From Karstenula rhodostoma CBS 690.94 (lineage: Eukaryota > Ascomycota > Dothideomycetes > Pleosporales > Didymosphaeriaceae): 64,000 bases of DNA. This document shows, one piece after another, positions 32,801 through 43,700 of the stretch. The stretch is taken from the NCBI GenBank assembly GCA_010093485.1, contig MU001512.1, positions 208,842-272,841 of the forward strand, given 5' to 3'. Within the stretch, counting starts at the first letter, position 1. Every line of letters begins with the position of its first letter. Made by a program: the position numbers and the translations under genes. The notes beneath the pieces are model-generated. The model ran no database searches. It was not told the DNA's origin and saw only the letters and a program-made list of their open reading frames with translations.

Positions 32801-34564
32801 GCACATGCTTTGTGTTTTCAGACTGCTCGACGGTGTGCTGACACGGAGGGCAGGAAGTACAGTTGTGTCGATGGGGACTAGCGTGGAGCTAAATTAGCAT
32901 TCATGTGCGCACGTGCATACCTCAGTCCTTGTGATATTACGTCAATGGCAACCTTCGGTGAGCGAACTCGCGAAAGCTTGTCGCCCTTGACATCAACTTA
33001 GTCGGGAGTAGAATAAATAATATTCAATAATGTTCGAGCGTGCCGCTCGACACGCACCCACTCGTAGTGTGCTCAGTGGTTGTTCTTCGGCATAATAGTG
33101 CCTAGATCATCTCAACTTATCTGCACAACTGGAGAGTGCTGTATGTAAGGTGGCACGATCCATGAGCGGGGAACCATTGCAAGTACGAGACTATGACGGG
33201 CGAACAATGTCCTGTGATTCTGCTCTGCAAATCAAGGGTAAGTACGCTGTCTTGATGTGGGGAGAGTTAAGTGCGAGGCCCACGAGCGTGTGGCTCAATT
33301 GAAACGTCTCGTAGATCTTCACGCTTGCTTGTTCATGGATCACGTGATACGATGCTCGTACCGATCGAAAGGCCATGTGCAAATACATAGTACACATCAT
33401 CCTAAAACATGTGATGCAGACGCCGGTTCATGCACCATGTCAGACACTTGATGGTGGACGTACCTAGCCGCGGCATCTTCAAAGGGAAGTCCCTTATGGT
33501 AGTCTTACGTACCTTCTTCTCGTATCTTTGGTATCAGTCAAAGTCGTACAAATTATGTTATTGAGTGAATTGGCCGTTCTGATTCCGGCCTTGCGATGCG
33601 AAAAACGTATTCGGGGAAAGGGTGATCGGTGAGAGAGGCTCACTACGACAGTGTGTGCGATTATTGGCAGGCCATCTATCGATTTCATTGCATGCACATG
33701 TCGCAAAAAACCGGTGCTAGAGGGGTCCCTCGTGGGCGTGGGGGTGTGCTTCTAATAGAACAAAACGGTCTCTGCTCGTCAAGAGAGGGCCACACATTAT
33801 CCAGGTATTTTTAGTTGCGATAGGCGGCCGTGGACGGATATTCTTTCCAATCTGTGTTATTACGTCAAACTTCCCCGGGGACATCTCGACGGGAACTCCG
33901 ATCATCACGTGTTCGGCGTCTGTTAGTATAGGACCACCTCCCCAATGTGAATGGGGACAAGTTGGGACAGTGTTGGATACTCTGCGAAAATATATGCCTA
34001 TGAAGGTAGTGAGGATCTGTGAGCGGTATCATTTCGCCGGAACGACGGACGGATGAGCGAAGTCCTCAACGGCTCTCGAAGTTATCAGATGTGAGGAACA
34101 AGCCCCCAAAGCTGCTTGAGGTTTATCAGAGGCCTTTGTGCTGTGTCATACCATAGTAGTAGCGATATCGTTGTCCTACCCGCATGTAGTCAGATGGAAA
34201 TGCCGGTTATCGAGAGTCGGGAAAATTGCCTGTCTCGACAGGGTGAGTGTCTAGGTAATTCAAGCCAACCCAGGAGTGCGTCTACCCACAGCCGTGTAGG
34301 AGGTACAGTCCGGCGGCCATAGCCTACACATATGTAGGTCGAAAAGGGACGATGCCCGCGACGTATGGAGGTCGGTATTTTTATAACCGAGGTTCTAGCC
34401 CATTCTGGATTGGCTCAGAAGGTTACGATACGTGGGGATCCGGTTCCGAGCGACCAGGGTCCAGCCCCCCACGCCCCGATTCCGCGCGTCATAAGGCCTT
34501 CGCTATCCGAACAAGGAAAAAAAGCTACGAACTTTGGAGCGCTTCCGTTCACACACAGTCAAGC
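29843..34564. other. 4.7-kb gene-poor stretch, no gene recognised
   Basis: No frame here shows a known family. Weak items: an open 73-codon segment at 31,014-31,232 (plus, no early ATG, charged coiled end with RRQKRQ and ETLQRRQAQEF); a short minus frame from ATG 30,909 (MSALKTL) running into a phase-1 GTAAGT; and a minus segment near 33,915-33,790 after a CTAACAG acceptor (AEHVMIGVPVEMSPGKFDVI). None is enough for a gene call. Base composition is ordinary, without the TpG loss of the right arm. The right end is the promoter of acetoacetyl-CoA synthetase, with a TATTTTTATA box near 34,374. Confidence 0.5.
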
Positions 34565-36770
34565 ATGACAACAAACGGCAACCAGGCGAATGGCACGAAT
34601 GGCACGGATCTCTCCAATGGCCATCACAAAGATACGAAGCTGCTTTGGCAGCATCCATCCCCGCGGTCTACGCCAATGTTTGCATTCCTGGACAGCGTGA
34701 ACAAGAAATACGGGCTGCAGTTGTCAAACTACGAAGACCTACACAAGTGGAGCATCGACCACATCGATAAATTTTGGGGCCGAGTCTGGCACTTCGTTGG
34801 TGTTAGAGCAAGGCTTGAGGCATCGCGGGTTAGTGTTGAGGAGAAGAATCAGTACAACGCCAAGTAACACACATAGGTGGTGGATCCAAACGCGCCCATG
34901 TATCCTCGACCAGCGTTTTTCAAAGGCGCAGCCCTCAACTTCGCGGAGAATCTACTTTTCCCTGCATCGGAGCCGGACCCCGATAGTCCTGCGATCATCG
35001 CCGCAACCGAGACCGCGCGCGAAACTGTGTCATGGGACGAGCTCAGGAAACGTGTGAAGCACTGTCAGTCCGGGCTGCTAGAGCTGGGTCTCGAAGAAGG
35101 CGACAGAGTGGCAGGATATGTCGCAAATCATACAAACGCGTTGGTGGCGATGCTCGCTACCACCTCGCTGGGAGGCATATGGACGGCTGTCAGTCCGGAC
35201 ACTGGGGTACACGCCGTTCTGGAGCGGTTGCGGCAAATTGAGCCCACGGTGCTCTTTGCGGACAACGCCGCATTCTATAACGGCCGAAGTCATCCTGTAT
35301 TGCCCAAAGTGAGCGAGATAGCGTCAAAGCTCCCTTCGCTGAAAGCCACCGTCATCTTCCCGACTGTACCTAGCGTGCAGTTTTCCGCAGATGCTCTCAA
35401 AGTAGGCGCTTCGAAAGCATACGACTATAAGACATTCACATCTTTGAGGATACACGAAGAGCTTACTTTTAAGTATCTCTCTCCCGACCATCCAGTCTAC
35501 ATCCTTTACTCCTCTGGAACTACGGGCGCGCCGAAGTGTATCGTCCATGGCGCTATTGGCACGTTACTCCAACACAAGAAAGAGCACATCCTTCACTGCT
35601 CGATAACGCCCCAATCGCGGATGTTCTACTTCACAACCTGTACCTGGATGATGTGGCATTGGCTGGTTTCAGGTCTAGCATCAGGCGCCACCCTCGTCTT
35701 GTATGATGGGTCACCATTCCGCTATGTCGACGCGAAGAACCCCGAGACATCTGTGTCGGACGACTTCGCCATGCACCGTCTTATCGATGAAATGAGCATT
35801 ACCCACTTTGGAACGAGCGCAAAGTACCTATCCATCCTTGAACAGAAAGCCGTGGATCCCAAAGCCGCCGGTCTGTCTCTCAGTACACTCGAAGCCATAT
35901 ACTCCACAGGCTCACCTTTAGCACCCTCGACTTTCGACTACGTATACAGTTCCTTCCCTTCCTCCATCAATCTGGGTTCCATCACCGGCGGAACAGATAT
36001 TATCTCCCTCTTCGGCGCTCCGAATCCTCTCGTACCAGTCTACCAAGGTGAGATACAAGCCGCAGGTCTCGGCATGGCCATCGCAGCATACGACTATACC
36101 GGCAAAGACATCTCGAATACTGGAGCACCCGGCGAGCTTGTGTGCACGAAGCCTTTCATTTGCCAGCCAGTCAGCTTCTGGGGTCCTGATGGCGACAAGA
36201 AGTACTACAAGAGCTACTTCGAGCAATTCAAGAGCAGCAAGGGGCAACCAATCTGGAGTCATGGTGATTTCGTGCGATTCAACCCCGACACTGGCGGTGT
36301 ATGGATGCTGGGCCGCAGCGACGGGATTCTCAAACCGTCTGGTGTTCGTTTCGGTTCTGCGGAGATCTACAACCTCGTGCTCGAGCACTTCGCCGAAGAC
36401 GTCGCAGATGCGCTGTGTATCGGACGGAGACGTGAGCACGACTCCGACGAGACTGTGTGCTTGTTCTTGAAGATGGCGGACGGCAAGAAGTTCACCGAGG
36501 AGTTGGCGGGAAATATCAAGGTCGCGGTGAAGCAAGCCTTGAGCGCGAGACATGTGCCAGGAATCATTGATGAGTGTCCGGAGATCCCTATCACGACAAA
36601 CGGGAAGAAGTAAGTTTGCATTACTGTATGTGTTCGGCGGAAGGCTAACAAGAAGCAGGGTTGAGGGTGCAGTGAAGCAGATTCTGTGCGGTTTGAATGT
36701 AAAGACCTCAGCGAGTGTTGCGAACGCTGAATGTCTCGATTGGTATAGAGAATGGACGAAAACACACTGA
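34565..36770 (+). CDS. AACS: Acetoacetyl-CoA synthetase (ANL superfamily)
   Basis: Exons 34565-34828, 34877-36609 and 36659-36770 join in frame to 702 residues, slightly longer than animal AACS. Introns are 48 and 49 bp. The enzyme activates acetoacetate with ATP to acetoacetyl-CoA in the cytosol, for ketone and leucine carbon use or lipid synthesis. Evidence: the acyl-CoA-synthetase N-terminal segment (FWGRVWHFVGVRA, MYPRPAFFKGAALNFAENLL), the phosphate-binding loop YSSGTTGAPK (299-308), the family-typical TTCTWMMWHWLVSGL and GSITGGTDIISLFG, the hinge GRSDGILKPSGVRFG, and the C-terminal TTNGKKVEGAVK with the catalytic Lys spanning the last splice junction. The ATG at 34565 is chosen because upstream in-frame codons are not conserved. 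An antisense frame of 367 codons over the 3' half is a shadow. Confidence 0.95.
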
Positions 36771-38080
36771 ATGAAATTTGTGATGCCATCATAAGTCATT
36801 TCATATATCATACCGGCTTGGTCCGGATCTGGTGCGAAAAGGAATGTTTGTGCCGCTTGGCTAGATTTTAGAATCCCAGCCTCAACGGTACCCTTTGGTC
36901 GAATGGTCGTACCTGAAGGAAGTCCAAATTGGAATTTGGAATACAATAGCCCAAGAATGGCTTTCGGGAGAAAGGTCTTTGATCTGAAGTGATCTAACAT
37001 AAAAATCATCAAACAATTCACACAACCAATGCCAATTAAACTTAAAGATTGAAAACAAGGGCCTTAATTTCTCATGCTAAAGGCTGTTCACTGTAAAAGG
37101 CTATGAAATTAATGTGTATACCCTCAATGGAACATTCCTCTCGCTTCTCTCACTGCTTACCAATTTCTGTACTGCTCATGCACCCATAAACTTGAACTTT
37201 GCCTCGGTACTGATTCAGCAAGGGATCTAATCCCCGGCATTCTGGCACTGTATCAATTCATCAGCCAACATCTCGGTACCTCGCACATTTTCAACGACTT
37301 ACACAGACCGAGATAACATCGTTCCCGCACTTGCCCGAGCGAGAAATCCGTGCGGCACGCGTACCTATCCCCTCGTCAGCACACCTCGCCTCCAGAATCT
37401 CCATCATGTAGAACTCCTCATCCAGCTTCCTCAGATCGTATCTATGGCACGTATGAAAACTCGCAATGAATAAGGAAAACCTATCACGGGTACTCGAGCG
37501 TGTGAGGAGATCTCTGCAGTTACAAGGCAACCATCTTCGAGATTAAGAACCACTATGGCTACGTAGACATAATGATAGATTACCAAAACCAGAATGATGT
37601 TGCAGAGCAAGTGTATAAATGGGGGCCAACACAGTCGTGGTTGCCTGGGATAGATCGCTTATATAAGCTTCACTAGTCTATCCCAACCTCTCTGCAGACA
37701 CATGCGGCCTCACTAGCAATTCACCACCGCTGACGCAATTCGGGGTTCCCAGATCTTTCCGCTAACTATTTCTGGGATGCTTCGCCAGGCTTGTGTATCA
37801 AGCGTTCTTTGATTGAGTAAATCCGCCCAGTATCTATTCCCACCTAACTTGGCAATTTCCTTCCATTCGCACGACTCCGCGGGCATATCTTGTCCAAGTT
37901 TATGGTGTCTTTCCATACCCTTGGGCTATCGCATCCTTAGGGGCCACCAACCCATGTCGGCACGGTTAGTCCTCAAGTGCCCTGGTTACACTCCTCGGGA
38001 ACTAGCTAGGGACCCCACTGACACGAAGAGAATAAGAAGCCCAGGCAGTCTCATAATATCCGACGTATCACCAAAGCAAG
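36771..38080. other. Intergenic, no gene recognised
   Basis: In 1.3 kb between acetoacetyl-CoA synthetase and the hypothetical gene no family was recognised on either strand. The right 200 bp are CT-rich leader-like sequence. Confidence 0.55.
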
Positions 38081-38701
38081 ATGACCGACCCATCCAACCC
38101 AACCACACAAACCACCCAACCCCTGGACCTACCCCCGCAAGAAAGCTACCGCATCCACAAAACCATCCTCCGCGAGATCGTCGCCAACGACCATTTCGGC
38201 GGCGGCGAAGCGCAGGTCCCTGCAGCGACAATCAACCAATGGGTCGCCGCAATGGAGCCCGGAAGTGCAATCCCACTACCCCCCACCATCAAGGGCTTCT
38301 ACGGCGGGAGTCTCCGAGCCAGCATCCCCATCGAAGTCGCCCGCGGCTCGTACAAGCACATCATCTACGAGACCGTGGACAAGGGGAAAGTAGCCAAGTA
38401 TGCTCGACGCATGCTCATCGCGCTGTCCGTGCTCGATGTGGACAACCTCGCAGCGCGGGAGCCGGTGCTTGGTGCTGCAGCCTTGTGGCACATGGCGCTG
38501 GCGCAGGTTCGTGTGGCTGAGTTCAGCGAGTCTTTGGCGTTGACGTTGCGGCTGTATGAGGCTGTGCGTCCGAAAGTGAAGTTGACGGATGCGAAGATGC
38601 CGTATGCTGAACGTTTGAAGACGCGTCTCAGGGAGGTCGCGCGGGAACTTGATAATCAAGCTGCGTTGGCGGTAGTCGAGTCGTGGCTTTCGGGCTCTTG
38701 A
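38081..38701 (+). CDS. Hypothetical protein
   Basis: A single-exon frame of 206 residues starts at an ATG with a Pro/Thr-rich N-terminus, followed by regular amphipathic helices (ESYRIHKTILREIVAND, KVAKYARRMLIALSVLDVDNLAAREP, LGAAALWHMALAQVRVAEFSE, ERLKTRLREVARELDNQAALAVV). GC-rich third positions support real coding. No signal peptide, membrane helix or known motif is seen. The fold is likely all-helical and cytosolic; function unknown. Its stop codon abuts the end of a PEP-mutase-like remnant on the other strand. Confidence 0.7.
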   Translation: MTDPSNPTTQTTQPLDLPPQESYRIHKTILREIVANDHFGGGEAQVPAATINQWVAAMEPGSAIPLPPTIKGFYGGSLRASIPIEVARGSYKHIIYETVDKGKVAKYARRMLIALSVLDVDNLAAREPVLGAAALWHMALAQVRVAEFSESLALTLRLYEAVRPKVKLTDAKMPYAERLKTRLREVARELDNQAALAVVESWLSGS

Positions 38702-38997
38702 CTCGGCGTCACCATGCAGTCCGAGAATATCCTCCACAATCGCCCCACGCGTCTTCCGCATCCCCGTAACCGCCGTCCTTGCCGCGTGGTGCCCACAAAT
38801 CACCAGCCCGACCCTCCCCGGCGCGCCAACCTCGCGAAAAGGTGGAGGATGCTGGCGTCAAGCATGGCGTAGGCGGCGGATAGCTCAAAGCCGTTTACCC
38901 AGATAGCGTCGAAGCTTGCTTGTGCGGCGAACTTCGCGGTGAACAGGGTCTAGGTGCAGGAGAGGAGGGCGCGGAAGTTGGGGATTGCGCGGGACAT
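38699..38997 (-). pseudogene. Remnant of a PEP-mutase/isocitrate-lyase family gene
   Basis: From ATG 38997 the minus strand reads MSRAIPNFRALLSCT, a TAG, then TLFTAKFAAQ and ASFDAIWVNGFELSAA...DASIL, which is the N-terminal barrel strand region of the phosphoenolpyruvate mutase/isocitrate lyase superfamily. After about 55 residues the frame shifts and the sequence jumps to GLVICGHHAARTAVTGMRKT, resembling the C-terminal (V)IYGNHG.RAAV.AM part of the same family, ending near 38,699. The middle (~170 residues with the catalytic loop) is missing. The unit is therefore an internally deleted and stop-containing relic. Confidence 0.7.
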
Positions 38998-39429
38998 TGT
39001 GGTGCTGCAGTTATAAGCTCAGGGGTTAGTAGTGTTAACTGGCGTATATGTATCTACTATGGAAAGATATATGTCCAGCTTGATAAGTGTATTGCAAGCA
39101 TACCCCAGGAAGCGGAAGATATCAACCCTAGATATCTATCTTACCATCGCTTTACCATCGCTCGACCGTCACTCTAGGCTTTCACGACGTACCCAACGCC
39201 CATCTATCAGCTCGACGTCCCATAGATAGATCCGTATCGCGGGCATACCTAACTAATTGCAGGCAGGGTGTGTTGCGTTAGACAGAACCCTAAACCCTAA
39301 ACCCTAGCGAACCCTAGCTACATCATAAAAAGTTTTTCAGGAGAGCTGCGTAGATGTGTATATTTATGCGCATTTGTGCCTATACTGTCTAGAGTGCGCA
39401 GGTGTACGCAGGTATATATAGGTGTGTGT
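38998..39429. other. Boundary between normal and AT-rich compartments
   Basis: Composition is normal up to about 39,320 and then changes within ~100 bp through a short TG/CA-rich degenerate repeat (variants of GCAGGTATA, about 39,380-39,450) into DNA with almost no G or C. A telomere-like CCCTAAA tract lies at 39,286. Confidence 0.6.
39286..39307. repeat. Short telomere-like CCCTAAA tract
   Basis: AACCCTAAACCCTAAACCCTAG, two full 7-bp units plus a partial unit, with another ACCCTAG at 39,312-39,318. Most filamentous fungi use the 6-bp CCCTAA; this 7-bp form is too short to call a telomere. Confidence 0.6.
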
Positions 39430-39916
39430 AGGCATGCACAGGTATACTAGATTTATATAAAATCTCTATAAAAGAGAATTTCTTTATTCTTTAATAACTT
39501 TTATAATATTAAAGCTATAATTATAATTTTTTAATAGGTTTATAAAGAAACTCTTATATAATTTTATTAATAGAAAATATTATATTTTTTATTATATAAT
39601 TATCTAATAAAATAAGAAATAGCCTATTTAGGACTAGTTTAAATATATATTATATAATATTTTATTATTAATATAATCTATAGATATTATATAATTATAT
39701 TTTTAAATAAAATTCTTAAACTATTCTATAATAATAGAGTTATTAATAAAGTAAATAAAGAAACTAGTTTTTTATACTAAATTACTAGTTTTTACTTAAT
39801 TTAATTCTTTAAATATATTATAAATATTATAAAAAGTTTTTACCTTACTAGTATATATAGGTAGCTAGCGTAGTCCTATATATACTTATATATAATTAAG
39901 TACCCTAGGTATCTAG

Positions 39917-40138
39917 TATTATAAGGGGTTTCCTATATACCTAACCTAAATCTATACTTTAAGGATTATTTAAGAAATAAAATATAATAGAGGTAAGTAC
40001 TAAATTAGTTAATAATCCTATATTATAATAAAATATAATATAATAATATTAAAAGAAGACTAAGTATTTATATATAGATAAAATATTTTAATTTAAGTAT
40101 AAAAGTTAACTATAAAGAATAGAAACTATATAGAGATT
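39917..40138. repeat. Direct repeat, copy 1 (probable solo LTR)
   Basis: This ~222-bp sequence begins TATTATAAGGGGTTTCC and recurs 234 bp downstream with small differences. Size, the TA start (TG before RIP) and position beside gypsy sequence suggest an LTR. Confidence 0.6.
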
Positions 40139-40150
40139 CTTCTAGACTAT

Positions 40151-40372
40151 TATTATAAGGGGTTTCCTATATACCTAACCTAGGTTTATACCTTAAGAAT
40201 TATTTAAGGAATAAAATATAAGGGAGGTAAGTACTAAGTAGATTAATAATTCTATATTATAATAGAATATAATATAATAATATTAAAAAAAGACTAAATA
40301 TTTATATATAGATAAAGTATTTTAATTTAAGTATAAAAGGTTAACTATAAAGAATAGAAACTATATAGAGAT
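40151..40372. repeat. Direct repeat, copy 2 (probable LTR)
   Basis: Second copy of the 39,917 repeat, in the same orientation and separated from it by only ~12 bp. It directly precedes minus-strand gypsy integrase sequence, so it may be that element's 3' LTR. Confidence 0.6.
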
Positions 40373-42347
40373 TTTCTTAAATTATATATTAATTATTTTA
40401 ATTTTTATTATTCTAGAATCCCCTAGTTTATTTTTATAAATTCTATCTTCTTAATAGAAGTATCTATTCTACTTTTATTAAAATTTAGTATTTCTAGAAT
40501 TTTATACTTTTAGTAAGATTATAGTTATATAACTTATAATATAAATTATTCTATAGATTTATATATAAGTATCTATTAGTTTTATTTCTATTATTAATAT
40601 TTTATATATAATTTTTTTCTTTTTTCTAGTCTAGTTCTACTATAATTATAATATTATCCCCTTTTTTAAGGTTATTATTTTAATATTCTATTATTATCTT
40701 ATAACCTACTATTATAATATAGTTTAGGGGTATAAAAGTTTATTTTTTTATACCTCTAGATATAGTATTATATCCTTCTCTAGATTTTCTAAGCCTTTCT
40801 AATTATATCTAAGATACTAAAATAATTATTAACTAATTATTATTATATCTATACTAATAAGATTTATTATTATAGTCTAATAATACTAATAAAGTATACT
40901 TATTATATAAAGAAGAAGGTCCTAAAATATTTTATAAATACTTTAATTAAAAAGTATACTATATATATTACTATTTATATAGAGTATAGTCTTTAGATTT
41001 CTAAAAAAGAGTAGAAATAAGTTTAGTCTAAAAAGTATAAAAAGTATTTTACCTTTCTTTATATTAAGGCTAAAGTTATTTATTTAAAAATAGAAATTAT
41101 AAAGATAGAAGAGTAAGAATAGTTATTTATAATTTATAATACTTATATATTTAATATATTAAATTATTTAAAAGAGAAGGCTTTAAAAAATATAGATACT
41201 AGTATTACTTTTATATTACTACTATATAGATTTTTAACTAATCTAGACTAGTTATAGGCTAATTCTTCTATTATTAATTCTTTTATTTTTTTTAACTTCT
41301 TTTTTAATTTTAAACTAATATCTTTATTAATTAACCTCTTTAGAGTTAATCTTTTATTATTAGCTAGTAGAAATCCTCTAGTAGTTCTTTATAATTTATA
41401 AGATTTCCTTTTAGTTTCTAAGTATTATACTATTCTAGCTATCCTTTCTACTTAATTAGGTATTTTTACTAATCTTTAATTATCTATAGATTTTTAATTA
41501 TCTTAACCTTATATTTATTATTTTCTAGCTTTAGCTAGATTTTAATTAGAGTATTTAGAGGTACTAGTTTTAATAATAATTTATAAAAAATAGGGTATAT
41601 TTTTATACTTATTAGTAAAAGTAGTTTAGTTATAACTAGTTTCTTTATTTTTTAAACTTTAAAGGATTCTATCTATAGGTAATCTAATTTCTTATTTAGT
41701 TATTTTATCTTTAGATTTTTCTATAATAGAAAAACTTTATTCCTCTTTTTAAGGGTTAGTCCCTTAATTCTTTACTTATTTATATTTTTAAATACTATAA
41801 GGGCTCTATAAGTAATCTTTTTTTATAAAACTTTATAAAGTTTTTTTATTTTCTAAGTTTTATTTTAGACTTTAGTAGTAATACTTTCTATATTTCTTAG
41901 ATTTTAATAAGTAATTAGCTTATATCTATAGTTTATATAGTAGGATAAGTATTTTATTATATTTAACTTTAAGCTATTATATACTAACTATATAGTTAAT
42001 AGGAATTCTATCTAATTATTCTATTACTTATTAATATAGAACTATAGATACTACTTAAGTATTTAATTTATATATTCTATTTATTTATTTATTTTAAGAT
42101 AAAAGCTTATTAATAGCTTTTAGTTTATTTCTAAAGCTATAGTAAAAGTATTCTAATACTTTAAAGTAAAGAGTTTATTTCTATTTATAATAAATTTTTC
42201 TAGTAATTTATACTTAGAGAATAGTATATTATTTACTTTATAGACTAGTTTCTTTATTATTATAAACTCTTTTATAGGCCTAAACTTAGCTATTTTTATA
42301 AGTTTATATACTATTACTATAATAGTATTATATATATATTTTATTTC
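40373..42347 (-). mobile_element. Ty3/gypsy element, 3' (integrase) part, RIP-mutated
   Basis: The minus strand near 41,950-42,340 reads, through many stop codons, as the C-terminal integrase core of a gypsy element: the QYL.FYIN.QQNN.IEFLL..QLVYNS region is recognisable around 41,950-42,080, with TAG and TAA at sites where Gln or Trp is expected. The rest toward 40,373 is AT-rich and not assignable to a domain. It appears to be the continuation of the gypsy sequence at 49,577-52,811, split by the copia insertion between them. Confidence 0.65.
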
Positions 42348-42553
42348 TATAGTAAAGAAAAGGAGCTCGAATATCCCTTTATTTAGAGAGCGAATTAATT
42401 AGATTACTATATAAAAAAAGATTACTAGAAAGGCTAGTTATATACTATACTTATTCTAAATTAGTTTAGTACTTAGGTTAAGGTACCCCTTATTATAGCT
42501 AATTAGAGCTCTATAAACCCTAATATTACTAAGTATTATTTATATTTTTAATA
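42348..42553 (-). repeat. 3' LTR of copia copy A
   Basis: A 206-bp repeat from TATAGTAAAGAAAAGG to TTTTTAATA, matching the sequence at 49,371-49,576 throughout with scattered transitions. Confidence 0.88.
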
Positions 42554-43569
42554 TACCCTTTAGATAAATAGCGCTTATTATTTATCTACTAATAGAATTT
42601 AATTATTTAAATTAGCTTTTCTTAGAAATATATAGCTTAGACTATAATTTCCTACTTATATTACGCTATTATTAGTATTATAATACTAATTAGCTAGAAT
42701 AAAAGTCTTTTAGTACTTAGTATAGTACTTATAAATAGTAGTAGCCTTATAACTAAGTATAATAAGTAATAATAAATAAGGTAAGTAATTATTATATAGT
42801 ATAAATTAGTAAAGGTAGGTAGAATAAAAAGGTATTTTTTATACCTTTTAAGCTTCTTTTCTTTATTCCTATTATTCTATCTTATAGTATATTCTTATCT
42901 TTTACTTTTTAATACTTTATTTATATCTTTTAGATAGCTAATAATACTACTAAAGCTCGCGTTACTAAAATATATAAATAAGAAAAGAGGTTTAAAACTA
43001 AATAAGTAACTACTACTAAAAGATTTACTATAACTCCTTAAATAATTTATTAATCTAGTTACCCTTTTATTTAGTCTACTTTCTATACTTTTAGCTAAGC
43101 TCTTTTAATAATATTATATATTCCCCTAGTTATAGAAAAAGAGTATATTAGGGCTATTTAGCTAATAAGCTATTTTAGCTACTTAATAAGTATCTTAAAT
43201 AATAGGTTAGATAGCCTCTACTATAATATTATAAACTAGTAGACTAGATACTACTTTTATTATTATATATACTTATATAAATTAATATAAGCTAGATTCT
43301 TTATTTATTTAGTTAAACTTTACTAATTATTATAGTCTATTATTTCTAGTTATATATATAATATACTTTATCTTATTCTATAATAATTTAAACTCTAGTA
43401 TAAACTTTCCTTATCTTTCTTATTACTTAGATTTTTACTAATTATATATAGGCTTATAAGGTTAATTATTTATAATAGTATATTTAAGCTATACTAAAGA
43501 ATTAAAATAAGGGTTAAAAAACCCTTTTTATATCTTTATAGAACTTTTACTTAATAACTAGCTCTTTTT

Positions 43570-43700
43570 TTATTTTTTTTATTTTTATTTCTACTTTACC
43601 TACTTCTATTCTATCTCTATCTACTTTTATTCCTACTTCTATTTCTATTCTTCCTATTTCTATCCCTACTTCTACTACTTCTATTCCTACTCTACCTATT
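43570..43700 (-). repeat. Degenerate hexamer tract in the copia 3' region
   Basis: A pyrimidine tract of TCTATT/CCTACT-like hexamers on the plus strand lies between RNase H and the 3' LTR. The same tract recurs near 54,030-54,170 and, inverted, near 62,790-62,930, so it is part of the element. Confidence 0.7.

Noticed and set aside
35918..37021. Minus-strand frame of 367 codons over the 3' half of acetoacetyl-CoA synthetase
   Set aside because: It is antisense to an unmistakable enzyme gene, has no domain, and results from codon bias of the real gene.
39286..39318. A chromosome end
   Set aside because: Only about three repeat units, with unique DNA on one side and transposons on the other.
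43570..43700. CRISPR-like or satellite array
   Set aside because: Short degenerate hexamers without spacers, shared by all copies of the copia element.
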